From NCBI GenBank assembly GCA_037176885.1, contig JAWWNJ010000086.1:682001-746000 (forward strand): a stretch of 64,000 bases of DNA. Direction: 5' to 3'. The position numbers and the translations under genes were made by a program. The notes beneath the pieces were generated by a model. That model was not told the DNA's origin and did no database searches. It was given only the letters and a program-made list of their open reading frames with translations. Source of the stretch: Favolaschia claudopus. Its lineage: Eukaryota > Basidiomycota > Agaricomycetes > Agaricales > Mycenaceae. This document shows, in pieces, positions 49,396 to 62,300 of this stretch (its first letter is position 1; every line of letters starts with the position of its first letter).

Positions 49396-50403
49396 TTATA
49401 TTTCGGTATATTTCACGCCTACACCCACACGCACCGTTTCACCGCTAGCGTCACATATTGCGCGGATGAGATCCCTCAGTGACGGAGCCGAGGGAAGATT
49501 GCTGATGAGTTCCAGGAAGCCGCACTGAGCACGATTTTCAGATGGTAGACCGAGATAGACGGCGACCTGAGTTTCAGTTGCCGGTGGGGAGGGACTGACA
49601 GCAGGGGGAATAGGTGGGGCAGGTGTGCGGCGCAAATGTTCACGCTCCCGCAGAGCAGCGAGACTCCCGTTTCCCGCTCTGGAAGGTGGTGCGACTGCGA
49701 GAACTGGATTTGGGTTGACTGGTGGGAACAGCTGGTTCAGATCGGAATCAGATTCGCGGTGCGTTGATGGGAAATCCAGTGCGTTCGGAGAGCCCGTTGT
49801 AAGCGGAAATCCGAGCGAACTACTCGCAAAAGAGGTTGAACGAGAAATTGGATAGCGAGCACGCGGAGAATGAACAGTAGGGTAATGATGTGAAGTCCTG
49901 TCGTGCATTCGAGCGCCTTCTGCCGGAGAAGGATTGGTTGAAATTGGCGCCAAGGGGTAAGACGGTGAGCTGGGGAGCGCATTCTCGAGAAAGTCCAGCC
50001 CAGGTGCGTTCATGAAGTGATGAATGCTGGCCTCGACTTCTGGGTTCAAAGTTACAGTGAGATCTTCGCCCAGAGGCTCCTCAGGCCAATTATCGAAGTC
50101 CAACTCGCTTTGTGAGTTATTAGAAAACAGCTGATCAAAAATAATGTAGCACGCACGGTACAGAATCTCCTGCCTCTGAATGCTCGACAACCACTTTCAT
50201 GTTATCATCGACCTCATCTATTCCAACTCAGAAATGAGACAAATATTAACGCAAGATGATTTACCCTCCACTTGAGGAACAGAGTTGAGCTCGTCTGAGC
50301 GTAGGCGATAATGAGGGGTACGAGATCGTTGTGGCAGGGGGCAAACTGGAGATGGAGCCTCTCCATTGAGCCGGCGACTGTGTTGGGTGGGAGCATGGCT
50401 CAT
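49396..50403 (-). CDS. Unknown 303-aa Ser/Pro-rich protein (copy C)
   Basis: Identical to 12627-13634, with all splice sites intact. Confidence 0.65.
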
Positions 50404-50509
50404 TGCGCACAGTGAAGAACACTCAAAGACGATTATATAGCAGTACTGGAAGTTTTCACATATATTTCAAATGAGCTCGGGTAAAGTACCGAAACATCGT
50501 AGCACTAAT

Positions 50510-52895
50510 CTACGACGAAGTGTAGGCATTCTGGGAAGCCAGAAGTTGAGCATGAAAGAGGCGACCAAAAGTAGTGTCCTTCCCTGCCTCTGCATTTTCT
50601 GAGATGAGAAGGTGGCGAAGACGAGCGTTGTTGGTGATAGAGAAAGCTTTGAAGCAGGAGCGGAAGTCGATGACGACGTCTGGCCCCAAATCGTCATTCC
50701 CCGCCGCATCAACGGTGGGGTAGGCTTCGGAATAGTCATGTGTGATGAGGCACTGTGAAGAAAAAACTAAATATCAGAAAGTAATTGCGCGAAAGGCAAA
50801 ATTTGCTCGCCTTGATTCTCCAACCCGCAGGTCTTACAGGCAGAAGGATCGATCCAGTAGTGACAGAGAGGAAGAGACGAGCACGGAAAACAGAGTCGGG
50901 AGCCGTGAACTCGGGGTCGATCAGTGCGCGTATCACACCGTCCAGGTCCCGGGGATGGCCGCGCTCCAACAAGTAGTGGGAGACGAAATGCTCAATGAGC
51001 GCCACCATCTCAATGTTATCCCCCCAGGGATTGACTTCCGGACTGGTTTCATTGTAGTCGATGAACCGTAGAATGTCGGCAGGAGATTTGAGCTGCCGGT
51101 CAAAGGCAGCCTTGATCAGCTCCAGACACGGTGTCACAAACCACTGCGTGCGACGGAGATGAGAGGATATAAATCCTATGGATGTGACACTCACCTCGAG
51201 TATATGATGAGGACGGTCTTGTCCTCCGAAAGGCTCCACAACAGCATTATCACCCATTCCAAAATAGTCTGGATGGTGCTCGATATCGGCAGTGCCAAGT
51301 GTCGCATAGCTAACAATGGAGTCCGAAATCCCCTGATGCTCCCCCTCTGGGAAGATTTAACACAGCCATCAAAAGCTCACATTCTCGCACGAAGTCCAAA
51401 CAAACCCTGCTCCCCAAGGTGTGCGTTCTCAATGGTCGGCCGGGCCAAAAGAAACTGTTCATTGATCGCTTCTTTCAATTTAAGAGTGGTGGGGCGAGAG
51501 CAGAGCCAAAAACACAGTGTGATGAGGGCTCGTGCGCCTTCATCTACCGTGCTCGCAACGACGACAATGTGGTCATCTATCTCCCGAGGTGCCTGGACAT
51601 GATTTTGCCACGCCGTTAGAGTGGAAGGGCCAGACCCGGGCATGTTGAGAAGTCAGACATTGTTGAAAAAACATCTGCAATTAAACTTGCCTTGACACTG
51701 ACAGGGGCTTGTCTCATTATGGATGGGAGAAGTGGGCCGGGAACGAACACTGCAGTGGTTGAAATCGGGACGGCATCGGCCGCGGCCTACTGCACCGAAA
51801 TTTCACCCAAGAACAACGAAAAAGAGTGGTGATTCCTACCTGCTGCCACTGCTGGCGAGCCGCAGATCGAGTGATCATCTATTTTATCTCGGAAGCAATT
51901 ACTGTAAACAGCGAGGAAAGAAATACATACTTGCAATCGTGGAGCGGCAGGAGCAGAATGTGACTCGGTGCCGCTGTCACTGCGGTAAGGAGAATCCTGT
52001 ATTTCGATAATAGTTTGAGAGCTGGAGGGAGTATGACTGAAAAGAAGTTGAACTCACCTCATCGATCAACATGGTAGGAAACTATGATACGAGCAAGATA
52101 GAATAAGCATAACATGCAATAGTGCGAACTGTATACATACCTCGTCATCGCTATCGGGAACCTCAAGAATCTCGGGCGAGACTTGGCGAACAGATTCCGG
52201 CTCGGGGGTGGTCAGCCTTGTACATCCCTTTCCGCACTCGGGGCTTGGATCTCCACTGAGGGACGCGATGATCGAGTGGAGAACACGCCGCCCAAAGCAG
52301 CGGTGGGGAAGAACATAGTCTGGAAGACGACTAGTCGGGCCAAATAAGCAGTCGATCGGCGCAAAGAGATTCCGGTTACGAGGGGCTTTGGAAGCATTGG
52401 TAAGTTCTCGTCATAAGTCATATCCCACTCAACGACGCACCGAGAAAAATAAATACACCATCGCCAAGATTGTTGGGAGTATGACTGTAAGGGGCGCTCC
52501 GGAGCGCCTGCAAGGTAAACGTAAATCGTGTGAGAGATTTGGGATCCTCGACCCAGGTTCGCCCGTTAGCGCTAGATTAAGTCATAAATAGGATAAATTG
52601 GACACCAACACTAAGCTCACCGTCCGCGCGGACCAAGGAGGACGTAAGAAATCGTGTTGGGACTAGGGATAGTAGCCGTAAGAGCTGGGGCGACATAATC
52701 GATGTTGTTGGCAGCACATTGATCCCGGAAAGCAAGCTCGATAGCTTCAAAGATTGGTCCGGTTGTTGAGACGTCGACGGTGAAAACTAGGCCCGCAGTT
52801 TTAAGAGTGGTTTGAACGTTTTCATTCTCCTCTGCGCTCTTCCAGAAAAAACGCGGAGAAAGATCGAGAGTGTCGTTAAAATCCGAGGTGTCGAT
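50510..52895 (-). pseudogene. Large multi-exon unknown protein (copy C)
   Basis: Same gene. It shares with copy B the one-base loss in AACAATGG (near 51317). The rest matches copy A. Confidence 0.5.
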
Positions 52896-53346
52896 CTAAC
52901 AGAAGCACTTGGTGTGTCCGTATTTGTGACATCCCCAGCACTGGGAGATGCGAAGATGCGGGAAGCCACGAGCGACGGTGGGACTAGCTAGTGGAACACA
53001 GGATGATGCGGCCGCGTGAGAGCGCAAGATCGACCTTTTCGCGTGACTGGAGAAGGAAATATACAAAACCGGCACGTTTTGGCTTACGCCCGCTGGCCAC
53101 GATGGCGGCTGTCTGCGATTCGGAAGGCGGGCGATTGACCCAAGTTGGGAGACTGGTGACTGGGCCCAAATCTGGATTCCGGATCTCAAACTCGCGCTTC
53201 AACTCTCCCATGTCTGCAACCTCATCAAACGGCACTCCGTTCACCTGAAGGTGGCCATGTAATGAAGCTGGCCCGACAGGTAGGTTAGGGCCGGGATAGG
53301 AGTAAACAGTTGGCCTTCGTAACTGTGGGAATTGAAGTGACTGCAA
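52896..53346 (-). pseudogene. LINE ORF1 relic (copy C)
   Basis: Identical to 16128-16578. Confidence 0.85.
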
Positions 53347-53361
53347 CTAGGCCGGTAAAAC

Positions 53362-54315
<954 letters not shown>

Positions 54316-54421
54316 GATGGTTTACAAAGATCGCGGAGCTGCTAGAGACGATAATGGTTGGGACTCGAGAGGCGAAGCAGATTGAATAAGCTCAATCAAG
54401 TACATGAAAGGAAAGAGGACT

Positions 54422-54429
54422 CTTATATA
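54422..54429 (-). promoter_or_regulatory. TATA box of the complete H4 gene (TATATAAG)
   Basis: On the minus strand, GGGTATATAAGAGTCC lies ~107 bp upstream of the H4 ATG. This allows a leader of roughly 75-80 nt. It exists only beside copy C. Confidence 0.65.
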
Positions 54430-54662
54430 CCCTTTCCAAAGCTACTTATAGACACACCAGTAAAGCTCAATTGAGTACTGATTAAAGTACATACTAAGTG
54501 GACAAAAAAAACTGTCTTCGGTGCCGTTCTCGACAATGATAGCACCTTTTGACCTCAAATAACAAATAACATGGGGCTTTATGGTCAAAGCAAGGGCTTT
54601 GCAATCTCGGATATCTAAATCACCTCGAAATATAAATGTAAGTAAACGGACAAACATAGAAT
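54430..54662. other. H4 upstream region
   Basis: AT-rich sequence lies upstream of the H4 TATA box. A 71-codon minus-strand frame (54442-54657) has a partly protein-like core (RGDLDIRDCKALAL), but no partner exon or family was recognised. No divergent H3 gene, the usual fungal neighbour of H4, was found. Confidence 0.3.
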
Positions 54663-55468
54663 AGGGCCGTGCACACCTCCCTTTTTCCGCTCCTTTTTCA
54701 CTCCCTTTTTGGTCGTTTTTTTTTTTTTGTATTCTCTTCGTTTTTCTTCCGGTCTTTTTGGCCTTTTACAATCAGATTGTTAAAAGGGGAAGACCTATGA
54801 AAAAATTGGGGTCAAATGTGCAGTTTTGGCTTTTACTCTTCCTTTTTCTCGAATGCTAGTCAAGAGAGTACTTATACATCTAATTTGTTTACCCCTGCTC
54901 TGACCCCTGCTCAAGGGGCACCCACCGGCAAAACCCGAGACACGGGGTTGGAGGGGGGTGGGGGTCTGAAGTACCTTATTTCACTTTTCCGACCCAGCCT
55001 CCGATCGGTCTAAAAACGCGTTTCCGAAGGTCAAAAAAAAAAGTAACAGAAAATATTTGATTACATAATATATTGGGTGTCTCACGACCAGACCCGAACG
55101 GCAACTTTCGGCCAGCTGGGAGGCAAAATTGTGTGGGATAACACGTTTGAGCACCAAAGTGTCCCGGAAGTGTGCTGGTACAGTCCAAATCACGGCAAAA
55201 CCTGGCAAAACTTGGACAAATTTTCTCAGTTTTTGATGGGAATTACCCATTTTGGGGCTTATGTAACACTTACGTATGGGGGGTGGGGGTCGGCCGAGCC
55301 TTAAGTCAGTTTTCCGACCCTGTGTCCAAGATTTTAAGGATGGGTGCCCCTTGCCCCTGCTCGTTGACTTGAAACAAAAAGGAAAGAAAAAGGGAAGCAA
55401 AAAGTTGGCAAAAGGCCGCAAAAAAGGAAGCAAAAAGGAGCGGAAAAAGGGGAGGTGTGAACAACCCT
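54663..55468. mobile_element. Outer inverted-repeat element carrying a nested element
   Basis: The ends AGGGCCGTGCACACCTCCC (left) and the inverse of AGGGTTGTTCACACCTCCC (right) match over ~30 bp, continuing into CCGCTCCTTTTT. The body is pyrimidine-rich with a long T run (54719-54729). The target duplication is unclear (possibly AAT). A second element is inserted inside it. Confidence 0.55.
54913..55352. mobile_element. Nested element with 9-bp target duplication (MULE-like)
   Basis: The tips AAGGGGCACCCA and TGGGTGCCCCTT are inverted. CCCCTGCTC stands on both sides (54904-54912 and 55354-55362), a 9-bp direct repeat as made by Mutator-like transposases. It is non-coding. It is the fuller relative of the relic at 1632-1980 in each unit. 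Confidence 0.6.
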
Positions 55469-56553
55469 AATGACGCAAACCTCGAAGAAGACCACAGGAA
55501 GCCATATGGGACGAGCAAAGCTTCGTAGGATGTTGCCCAGAAAGTATACTGTACTATTTCGACCACAACTTCAGCCGTGACCACTTATTAAATTCACTTT
55601 TCCACTAATTCAAATACCCACAAAATCCATGTTAGTAACTCGCACAGGCTAGCTTCCGACGAGGCACGACAACTTTAGTAGCATAGGCGCTCGCGAAGAC
55701 CTATTGATCACCGAACGCCTATTCCCTGTATCGAGTCCGCGCGTTGTGCCCTCATGACGCGCGCGATTGTCGTCGCCGTCATGCGACGCGTTCAAATTCC
55801 TCACAGTGTATTCGTGCAAAGTCAGATATTTTTTTCTGAGTTCACCACAATAAAACATTACAAAGTCATGTACTCTACTCTATTCACAAACCACTACACT
55901 AGGAGGCGGCGACAGGCGCGGAACCGATTGGCACGACTGCGTTGCAAATGAGTCGGAGGTTGTCGTGGCAGAAATAGAAGAAATTGCAAGCCGCACCTTG
56001 AGTTAACTTAAAACCTTCCTTTGACTTTCCCTGCTGCTCACTACACCTCCCGACAACCCAAACTCTTCCTGAACCGCTGTTGAAGAGCTCATCGGAGAGG
56101 ACCGTATCATGCGTATTATTTTTGTATCATCTTGGGGTGACTCCGGCTGGAGGTAGGCCGTGAGGATGACCAGTCTCATCTTTCTAGGCTTGCATCTGAG
56201 GTTTGACTCTTCAGTTACTAATTCCCTACAAATTCTCCACCAAAACAGTGTGGATCAGCGATTGATGATCGGCATGATGGAGAGTTCGAGTTGAGAAATA
56301 TGTTGGAATTGAGACAGAGCTGCCGCGATCCTGTTGTAGAACATTCACTGAAGCACATCAATAAAGTACAGCTTAGTTTCATTTCTTTGGCAGAAAAAAA
56401 CTGCCATTCAAGTGGTGAAGCCGTATTAAAATTATAACAAGATTATATCACAATAAAAATTGTTATAAATACAAATTGTTAGATACAGATACGATACGGC
56501 TCCAGAATCCGTGATATGATATTGGTATAATATGATATGGCAAAAATCGTATT
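55469..56553. other. AT-rich intergenic DNA
   Basis: No convincing gene was found. Frames on both strands are short and of mixed composition. The stretch from 56400 is strongly AT-rich, with TATGATATGG/TATCATATT-like repeats next to the ATT-flanked element. Confidence 0.4.
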
Positions 56554-56721
56554 AGCGGGTTTGTGCAATGCGACCCGGGTCGCTTTGCGACCGCTCAGAT
56601 CTCCACAACGAGCAGCCTCAGGTGTGAGGTCCTAGCGACCTAGGAATGCCATACCTGGTATCTGTTGTTGCGGAGATCTGAGCGGTTGAAAAGCGACCGG
56701 GGTCGCTCGCACAAACTCCCT
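56554..56721. mobile_element. Fold-back element, ATT-flanked family (outside the array)
   Basis: A shorter member (168 bp) of the family at 5871-6072, with the same ends, the CCGCTCAGATCTCC core and ATT on both sides. About 35 bp of the centre is missing. Confidence 0.75.
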
Positions 56722-56780
56722 ATTATTATCGTAATATGGACAGCACATTTGTACGCCCGACACGCCGATTAAAGCCGACT

Positions 56781-56822
56781 CGGAAAGTGTGATGATGGTC
56801 ACTTGTGACGTCACACTTTCCG
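56781..56822. other. Inverted repeat CGGAAAGTGTGA / TCACACTTTCCG
   Basis: Two perfect 12-bp arms are separated by 18 bp and followed by a B-box-like GAGTTCGAATTCC. It could be a hairpin or a fragment of a small element. The rest of 56722-57461 shows no gene I would defend. Confidence 0.35.
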
Positions 56823-57461
56823 GGGCGAGTTCGAATTCCCACGATCATAAGTTAGTCCTTGAGATCCTCGTGAATCAGGAGACCTGGCAGCGCAGGCGTT
56901 TTCAAGTCGGTGTGGATGAGAAGTACCACAAAAAGGGGCGGGGGAATGTCTGGTTCCGCGAACGGAGAGTCGTGACGCGCGGCGACTGTAGAAGCATCCA
57001 TGTGAGCTTCGTTCTCTCGCAGGAGGATATAAAGCGAGAGCGCGTCGGATACTATTGCCGAGCATCAGCGCGCGCGGGCGGTAGCGCGTTGTTGTTCGGG
57101 GATAGCTTGAAACGAAACAATTGACCGATCTCGGGAACAGAAGGCGGTGCCGCTGAATTACCCGAAACAATTGCACTTGTAAGGTAGACCCAGTCCACGA
57201 AAAATCGGTCATTCCGAGGCTTTTCTGGGTGCCGAAAACGCGTTTTCCCGGCCGAGGGATTTCCCCTTGGAGAAAGGAAGACAATGACCCACCGTGGGAA
57301 TCTCGACCGTTTTGCCATCACCCTCGGAATGGAGAAGTTCCCTGTTGGTTAAGCTAGATAATATTATGTAATATCTACATGCGGAATATAAGGTAACAAG
57401 CGTTTGAGTAAGTAAATATTATGTAGACCCGTCACATAGAGCTTCCGAGTTAGCTTTTAAG

Positions 57462-57471
57462 CAATTATTCA
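57462..57471 (+). repeat. Left target-site duplication of the LINE
   Basis: CAATTATTCA, repeated at 63836-63845. The first bases could overlap the tail repeat, so the certain part is TTATTCA. Confidence 0.7.
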
Positions 57472-57489
57472 CAATCTCCCACCATCATC

Positions 57490-59338
57490 ATGGCGCGTCA
57501 AGATACAGCGCGTCCCGCGCCTGACGTTCCTCTCGGTCCTAACTCCGCATCTAAGCCGCTCTTTATCAGCATCGAAGCTCTACAGGCACTCGCCGTGTCC
57601 CACGCTGCCGCAGAAACATCAGCGGCGGTGCCAACGGTCCTTCCTCGTCGATCCTCCCGCGAGAAAAGGGCAGTGAACGGTGATCCCGCGACACCCCCAG
57701 CCCCGGTCCTACCCCCAAACGCTTCCCTAATCAGCCCAGCGAACTCGCCCAAGGTCACTCGTCGTACACGACGACAGCTGGCACCGCATCGGCCTTCTCC
57801 TCAAGTTACGACCCGTATTCGCTAACCGATTTGCCGCACTTGATATTTCAGCGACCCCCCATAATGATACTACCGACTTGGAGGACACAGTTGATGTCGG
57901 TGGAAAGCGAGGGGGGACGGAACGCGAGTGTACTCGTTGTCTGTCTCCGCCTCTTCGAGATAGGCAAGTTTTCGCTTCTGTCTCCCCCGTCACTGTCGCT
58001 ACCCCATCCCCATCGCAGAATGGTCACCCCGCGGGATCCGCCAAGAAGTCTCTAAGCAAGGAGAAGGAGGCGGCGTTTCTAAGCACCAAGGAAGACGCGC
58101 TCGCGGCAACCACCCTCGATGAGCTCGCCTTCGCCTTCGGCTCCCTCGTATCCCTCATAACCGACTACCGTAAAAGTGCCCCAACCTCTGCATGCTTGAA
58201 CGCCCTCGCCACCTTCCAGTCCCGCCTCGAATCACACCATGAACTAACGCGCGACGACGAGACGCCAGAATCTTTCTGTGCGATGTTAACCAAATCGGTA
58301 TCAGCACCTATGCAGATCATGGCGGCGCAGCTTCAAAGCCAACATAAAGCTATCCAGTCCCTGAGTAAGTCAGTCGGCTCAGCCAAGACAATGCGATTAG
58401 GTTTTGGACACAACACGGCAGCGGCATCCTCGACTGCGCCGGTAGCATCCTCCCCCAAGCCAAAACCCCCGCCTATCACAAGCACGCCGGACGAACGCAT
58501 TTTACTACGGTGCGAAAGCGACTCTTCGCCCCTCTTCCGCAAACCGTACCACGAAATGATTCCCGAAGCCAACCGATTCTTGACGGCTCATGATCTGCCT
58601 GGATTTCTCTGCGCCTCTCGCTCGAAGAACGGTGAACTATTCTTGGTGCCTGAAAACAAGGAAGCCGTCTTGCTACTTGTCAAGCAATGGTTGGCCTGGG
58701 GTCCGCAACTCTTTCCAGGTGCGCGTATCGTCCCACCGGCAACCTACTCCCACATCCAGGTTGATGGAATTCCACACGCGGCGGTCTCGACTCTCAAGGA
58801 TCTGGCAACGGAACTTGAGGACCGATATCCTGAACTCGGTCCTGTGGTTGGCGTCCCGACTTGGGTCAATCCCCCGCCCAGCGAATCACAAATCTCCGCT
58901 ACTATCGCCAGCGGCCGTAAACCTCGAACGGCTGGGTCCTTGTTCGTACGCCTCCAATCACGGGAAAAGGTCGACCTGGCGGTATCAATGGGGCGTATTC
59001 GCATCGCGGGCTCGGCGCCAACTGTGTCGCGTGGGTTTCCTCACCTGCGTGTCACCCAGTGCTGGGGCTGTTTCAAGTTCGGACACGTTAAAGCGAAGTG
59101 TACGGTGAAGGAGCCCAAATGCGGAGGATGCGGTGACAAGATGCATGGCGCGGTGTGCTCCCTTAAACCCAGATGCGTTAACTGCGGCAGTGATCACCGA
59201 TCTGACGTCTATTCTTGCCCAGCTAGGAAAAAGATCGCAGAGTCATTGCGTCTCCGCGCCGTAGAACTCACCCGTCATCTCAACGCCACCTCTTCAGTCC
59301 CTTCGCACTCGGCGCTTCGGCTGCCCGACTCCGCCTAG
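57490..59338 (+). CDS. LINE ORF1, gag-like RNA-binding protein
   Basis: It starts MARQDTARPAPDVPLG at 57490 and ends with TAG at 59336-59338. The N-terminal part runs in one frame to ~57770. A likely SSSYDPYSLTDLPHL part follows in a second frame, and the main part (ISATPHNDTTDLEDTVD onward) is in a third. Both switches equal one missing base. The main part contains a conserved FPHLRVTQCWGCFKFGH. Three zinc knuckles follow: CWGCFKFGHVKAKC, CGGCGDKMHGAVC and CVNCGSDHRSDVYSC. LINE ORF1 proteins coat the transcript and help bring it to the target. A homologous ORF1 relic lies at 16128-16578. Confidence 0.8.
57902..57969 (+). other. Junction cassette 1 (within ORF1)
   Basis: GGAAAGCGAGGGGGG, a CGAG…CTCG hairpin and TCTCCGCCTC…AGGCAAG appear in this order. 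They encode GGKRGGTERE and later LSPPLRDRQV. The same order recurs at 60636 and 62362. Confidence 0.65.
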
Positions 59339-62300
59339 ATGCTAACCCTCGTCCAAATCAACTCGTGGAAGTCTCGTAACCCGCTGGAAGTCTTAGCTGG
59401 TCACGATAACTTCGACATTATTTGCGTACAAGAGCCCCATCACAACGAAGTCCTCAACTCCCGCGAATACCCCGGTTACGCCCTCATTTACCCCGACTCC
59501 TACGCCAAGCATCGTGTTTCTATCTATGTCAAACAGTCCTCAATCCCTGCGTCTTGCATCTGCCCTCGTCCGGACCTCTGCACATCGGGTGACATCCTCA
59601 TCCTTGACCTCACTCTTAATAATCATAAAATCTCGCTAATTAATCTCTATAACGACTCAGAGACTCGAGCTGGTGTCAAGCTTCTTGAACACTCTCTGGC
59701 TGGACTTGGGGTTGGTGCGAAAACTTTCTTGGTCCTCGATTCCAACTCCCACCACCGCCACTGGGATCTTAACACCAAAACGCCTCAGTGTGAGGAGGAC
59801 TTCGAGCTTCACGACCTCCTTGTATCTCACAACCTCCTCCTCTTGACGCCGCCGGACATCCCAACCCACATCTCTGGCAACGTTATTGACTTGGGCTTCT
59901 GCTCGCCGACGCTATTCATGCATATCGAGGCTACAGTCAATCCAGACTACTGCGTGGGAAGTGATCATCTCCCAGTTCATTACGCTTTAGACTTTGACGT
60001 TACTGAACGTAAATCTACAAAGTTCAACCCAGCGAAGATGGATCTCGAGGTCTTTCTGTATTCACTGCGCGAACACCTTGGATCTCGGCCTGCTCCCATC
60101 ATCACGAACGCGCAGGAACTGGACGACGCCGTCAATTTCCTCAATGATGTCCTTCTTTCCGCCGTCGAAGCGTCCACACCCCTTCATCGACCGTCTTCCA
60201 TGGCTAAACGCTGGTGGAAGCCTCGTCTCACCTACCTGCGCAAGGCTATGCGAAACAAGAGACGCACCTATCAGCGCTTTCGTGTCCCCTCTGCTAGGGC
60301 GGCTTGGCTGGAGGCTCGGCGAGACTTCTATCGTGCTATCACTCAAGCCAAGTCAGAAGTTTGGGCGACTTTCTTGAAAGAACTGGAGCGGATCGACATC
60401 TACAAGGCCCTCAATCGGCTAAAAGAGCGACGCTCGACGATCTTCCCCTCTATCTGCGATCCCAACTCTCAGGAAACCGCTCTCTCTCATCTCCATCGTG
60501 GTCGCATCCTCGCTCGCTCTTGGTTTGGTGACAAAGCGATTGAACTCAGCACGCCTGACGCCTCAGCTAGCGTGCCCGTACCCCCATTAGATGTGATTTC
60601 GGATACGCGCGTAGACCAAACTGGCAACGGCGCCCGGGAAAAGCGCGGGGGGGTTCACTCGGAGGGTTGACCTCTTAGTGAACTTCCGCCTCCGGCGGAC
60701 AGGCAAGATTCATTGTCTGCCCCTTCTTTCACATCTCAAGCACGCTTTCTTCCCGCAGACCCTGTCCTGCTCTCGGAATCGATCCCTATCACCAATGAGC
60801 GCCCTCTTCACCCCGTCTCAGACTCCGAAGTCGACCAAGTCATCTCCACGACGCCACCTTGGAAGGCTCCCGACCGTTACGGCCTTCAAATGGGGTACGT
60901 TCAACGCGGATACCCAGTCCTCAAGGAATGGATCCGCCCCATATTCAAGGCCTCTGTGTCGTTGGGCATCAAACCTTCACCGTTTAAAGCTAATATCGCC
61001 ACACCGGTTCCCAAGGCCGGGAAGAAGGATAAAACCTCTCCCAAGGCGTGGCGACCTGTCGAGAATTTCGAGCATACTCTCGCTAAGCCCCTCGAACGAT
61101 TGATTGCAGACCGTCTTTCATTTGATGCGGAATCTTTAGGTTTCCTCGAGGACGCGCAGTACGGCGGTAGACCGGGGCACAGCACGCAGCAGGCGGTTGA
61201 CGGCTACATCCATCGTGTCCGGTCCCAGCTGGACGAGGGGAACACGGTCTCGACGTTATTCTACGACTTGAAAGGCGCCTTCAACCGAATCTCTCATCGA
61301 GTCGTTGTTGAGGAAATGGCGGCGCTCGGATTCCCTCGACAACTAATCCGCTGGGTGGCGTCCTTCTTACATCTCCACCGGGTGACTGTCGTGATAGATG
61401 GGGTTCGCACGGTAACCTTCGTGTGTATCGACGAGAGCGCACCGCAAGGCTCAGCTCTCTCCGTCATCGTCTTCCTTCTCACCATCAACCGGCTTCTTCG
61501 CAAACTCAAGGACATCGACGTATTCTTGAGTTGGCGATACGGATTTATTGATGACACCAATTTTAGTACGGCAAGCAAATCTCCGCACCAAAATTGTACC
61601 GCTCTCAACAAGGCCGCAAATATCGCCGTGGAATGGGCAAGGCTTGACGAGGCGACCTTCGAAAGCTCCAAAACTGAGCTCCTGCACCACTCCCCGGGTC
61701 GCACGGACTTATCGAGCTACCAGGTCGTGTTTGACGGAGTTGTCATTAATCCTTCAGAGACGGTTAAATGGGTGGGCGTCTGGCTTGACTCTAAACTCAC
61801 GGGTGAGACCCATATCAAATATCGTGCTGCATCGGCTACGAGATCCCTCAACGCTTGCGTTGCTTTGACTCACGCGGTTTGGGGCTTAAAACCACTTATG
61901 ATTAGGGACCTCGCGCGCTCGGTTGTGCTCCCTCGCGCCGACTATGGCGTCAATTCGTTCTTTCCGCTGCCGCTCAAAGCTATGAAGCCACTGGAAGACG
62001 TCAACAAATGCATTGCACGCTGCATTACTGGTGGCTACCGCAATGCATCTAGGGTTGCCCTCGAGAAGGAAGCGGCTTTACTACCAGCCCCTCTCAGACT
62101 CGAAGCCGCCCTCCTCCATCGCCTCGCAAGATACTTGTCTCTCCCTCCATCCCATGGCATCATTCCGCTCGTTATGGACGCTATTCACCTGGTCGACCAT
62201 CCCACGCATCGCCCCTGCACTTTGTCGAACGACTTCCCGCAGTACGCTGGCCTCCCGACGCCCCTGCTCAGGGCATGCGGCTTGGAAGATATGGACGCAA

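Noticed and set aside
56818..56845. B-box-like GAGTTCGAATTCC suggesting a tRNA or SINE
   Set aside because: No A box, anticodon arm or acceptor stem could be drawn around it.
60994..61185. Other long frames overlapping the LINE on the minus strand
   Set aside because: They are shadows of the strongly coding, GC-rich plus strand.
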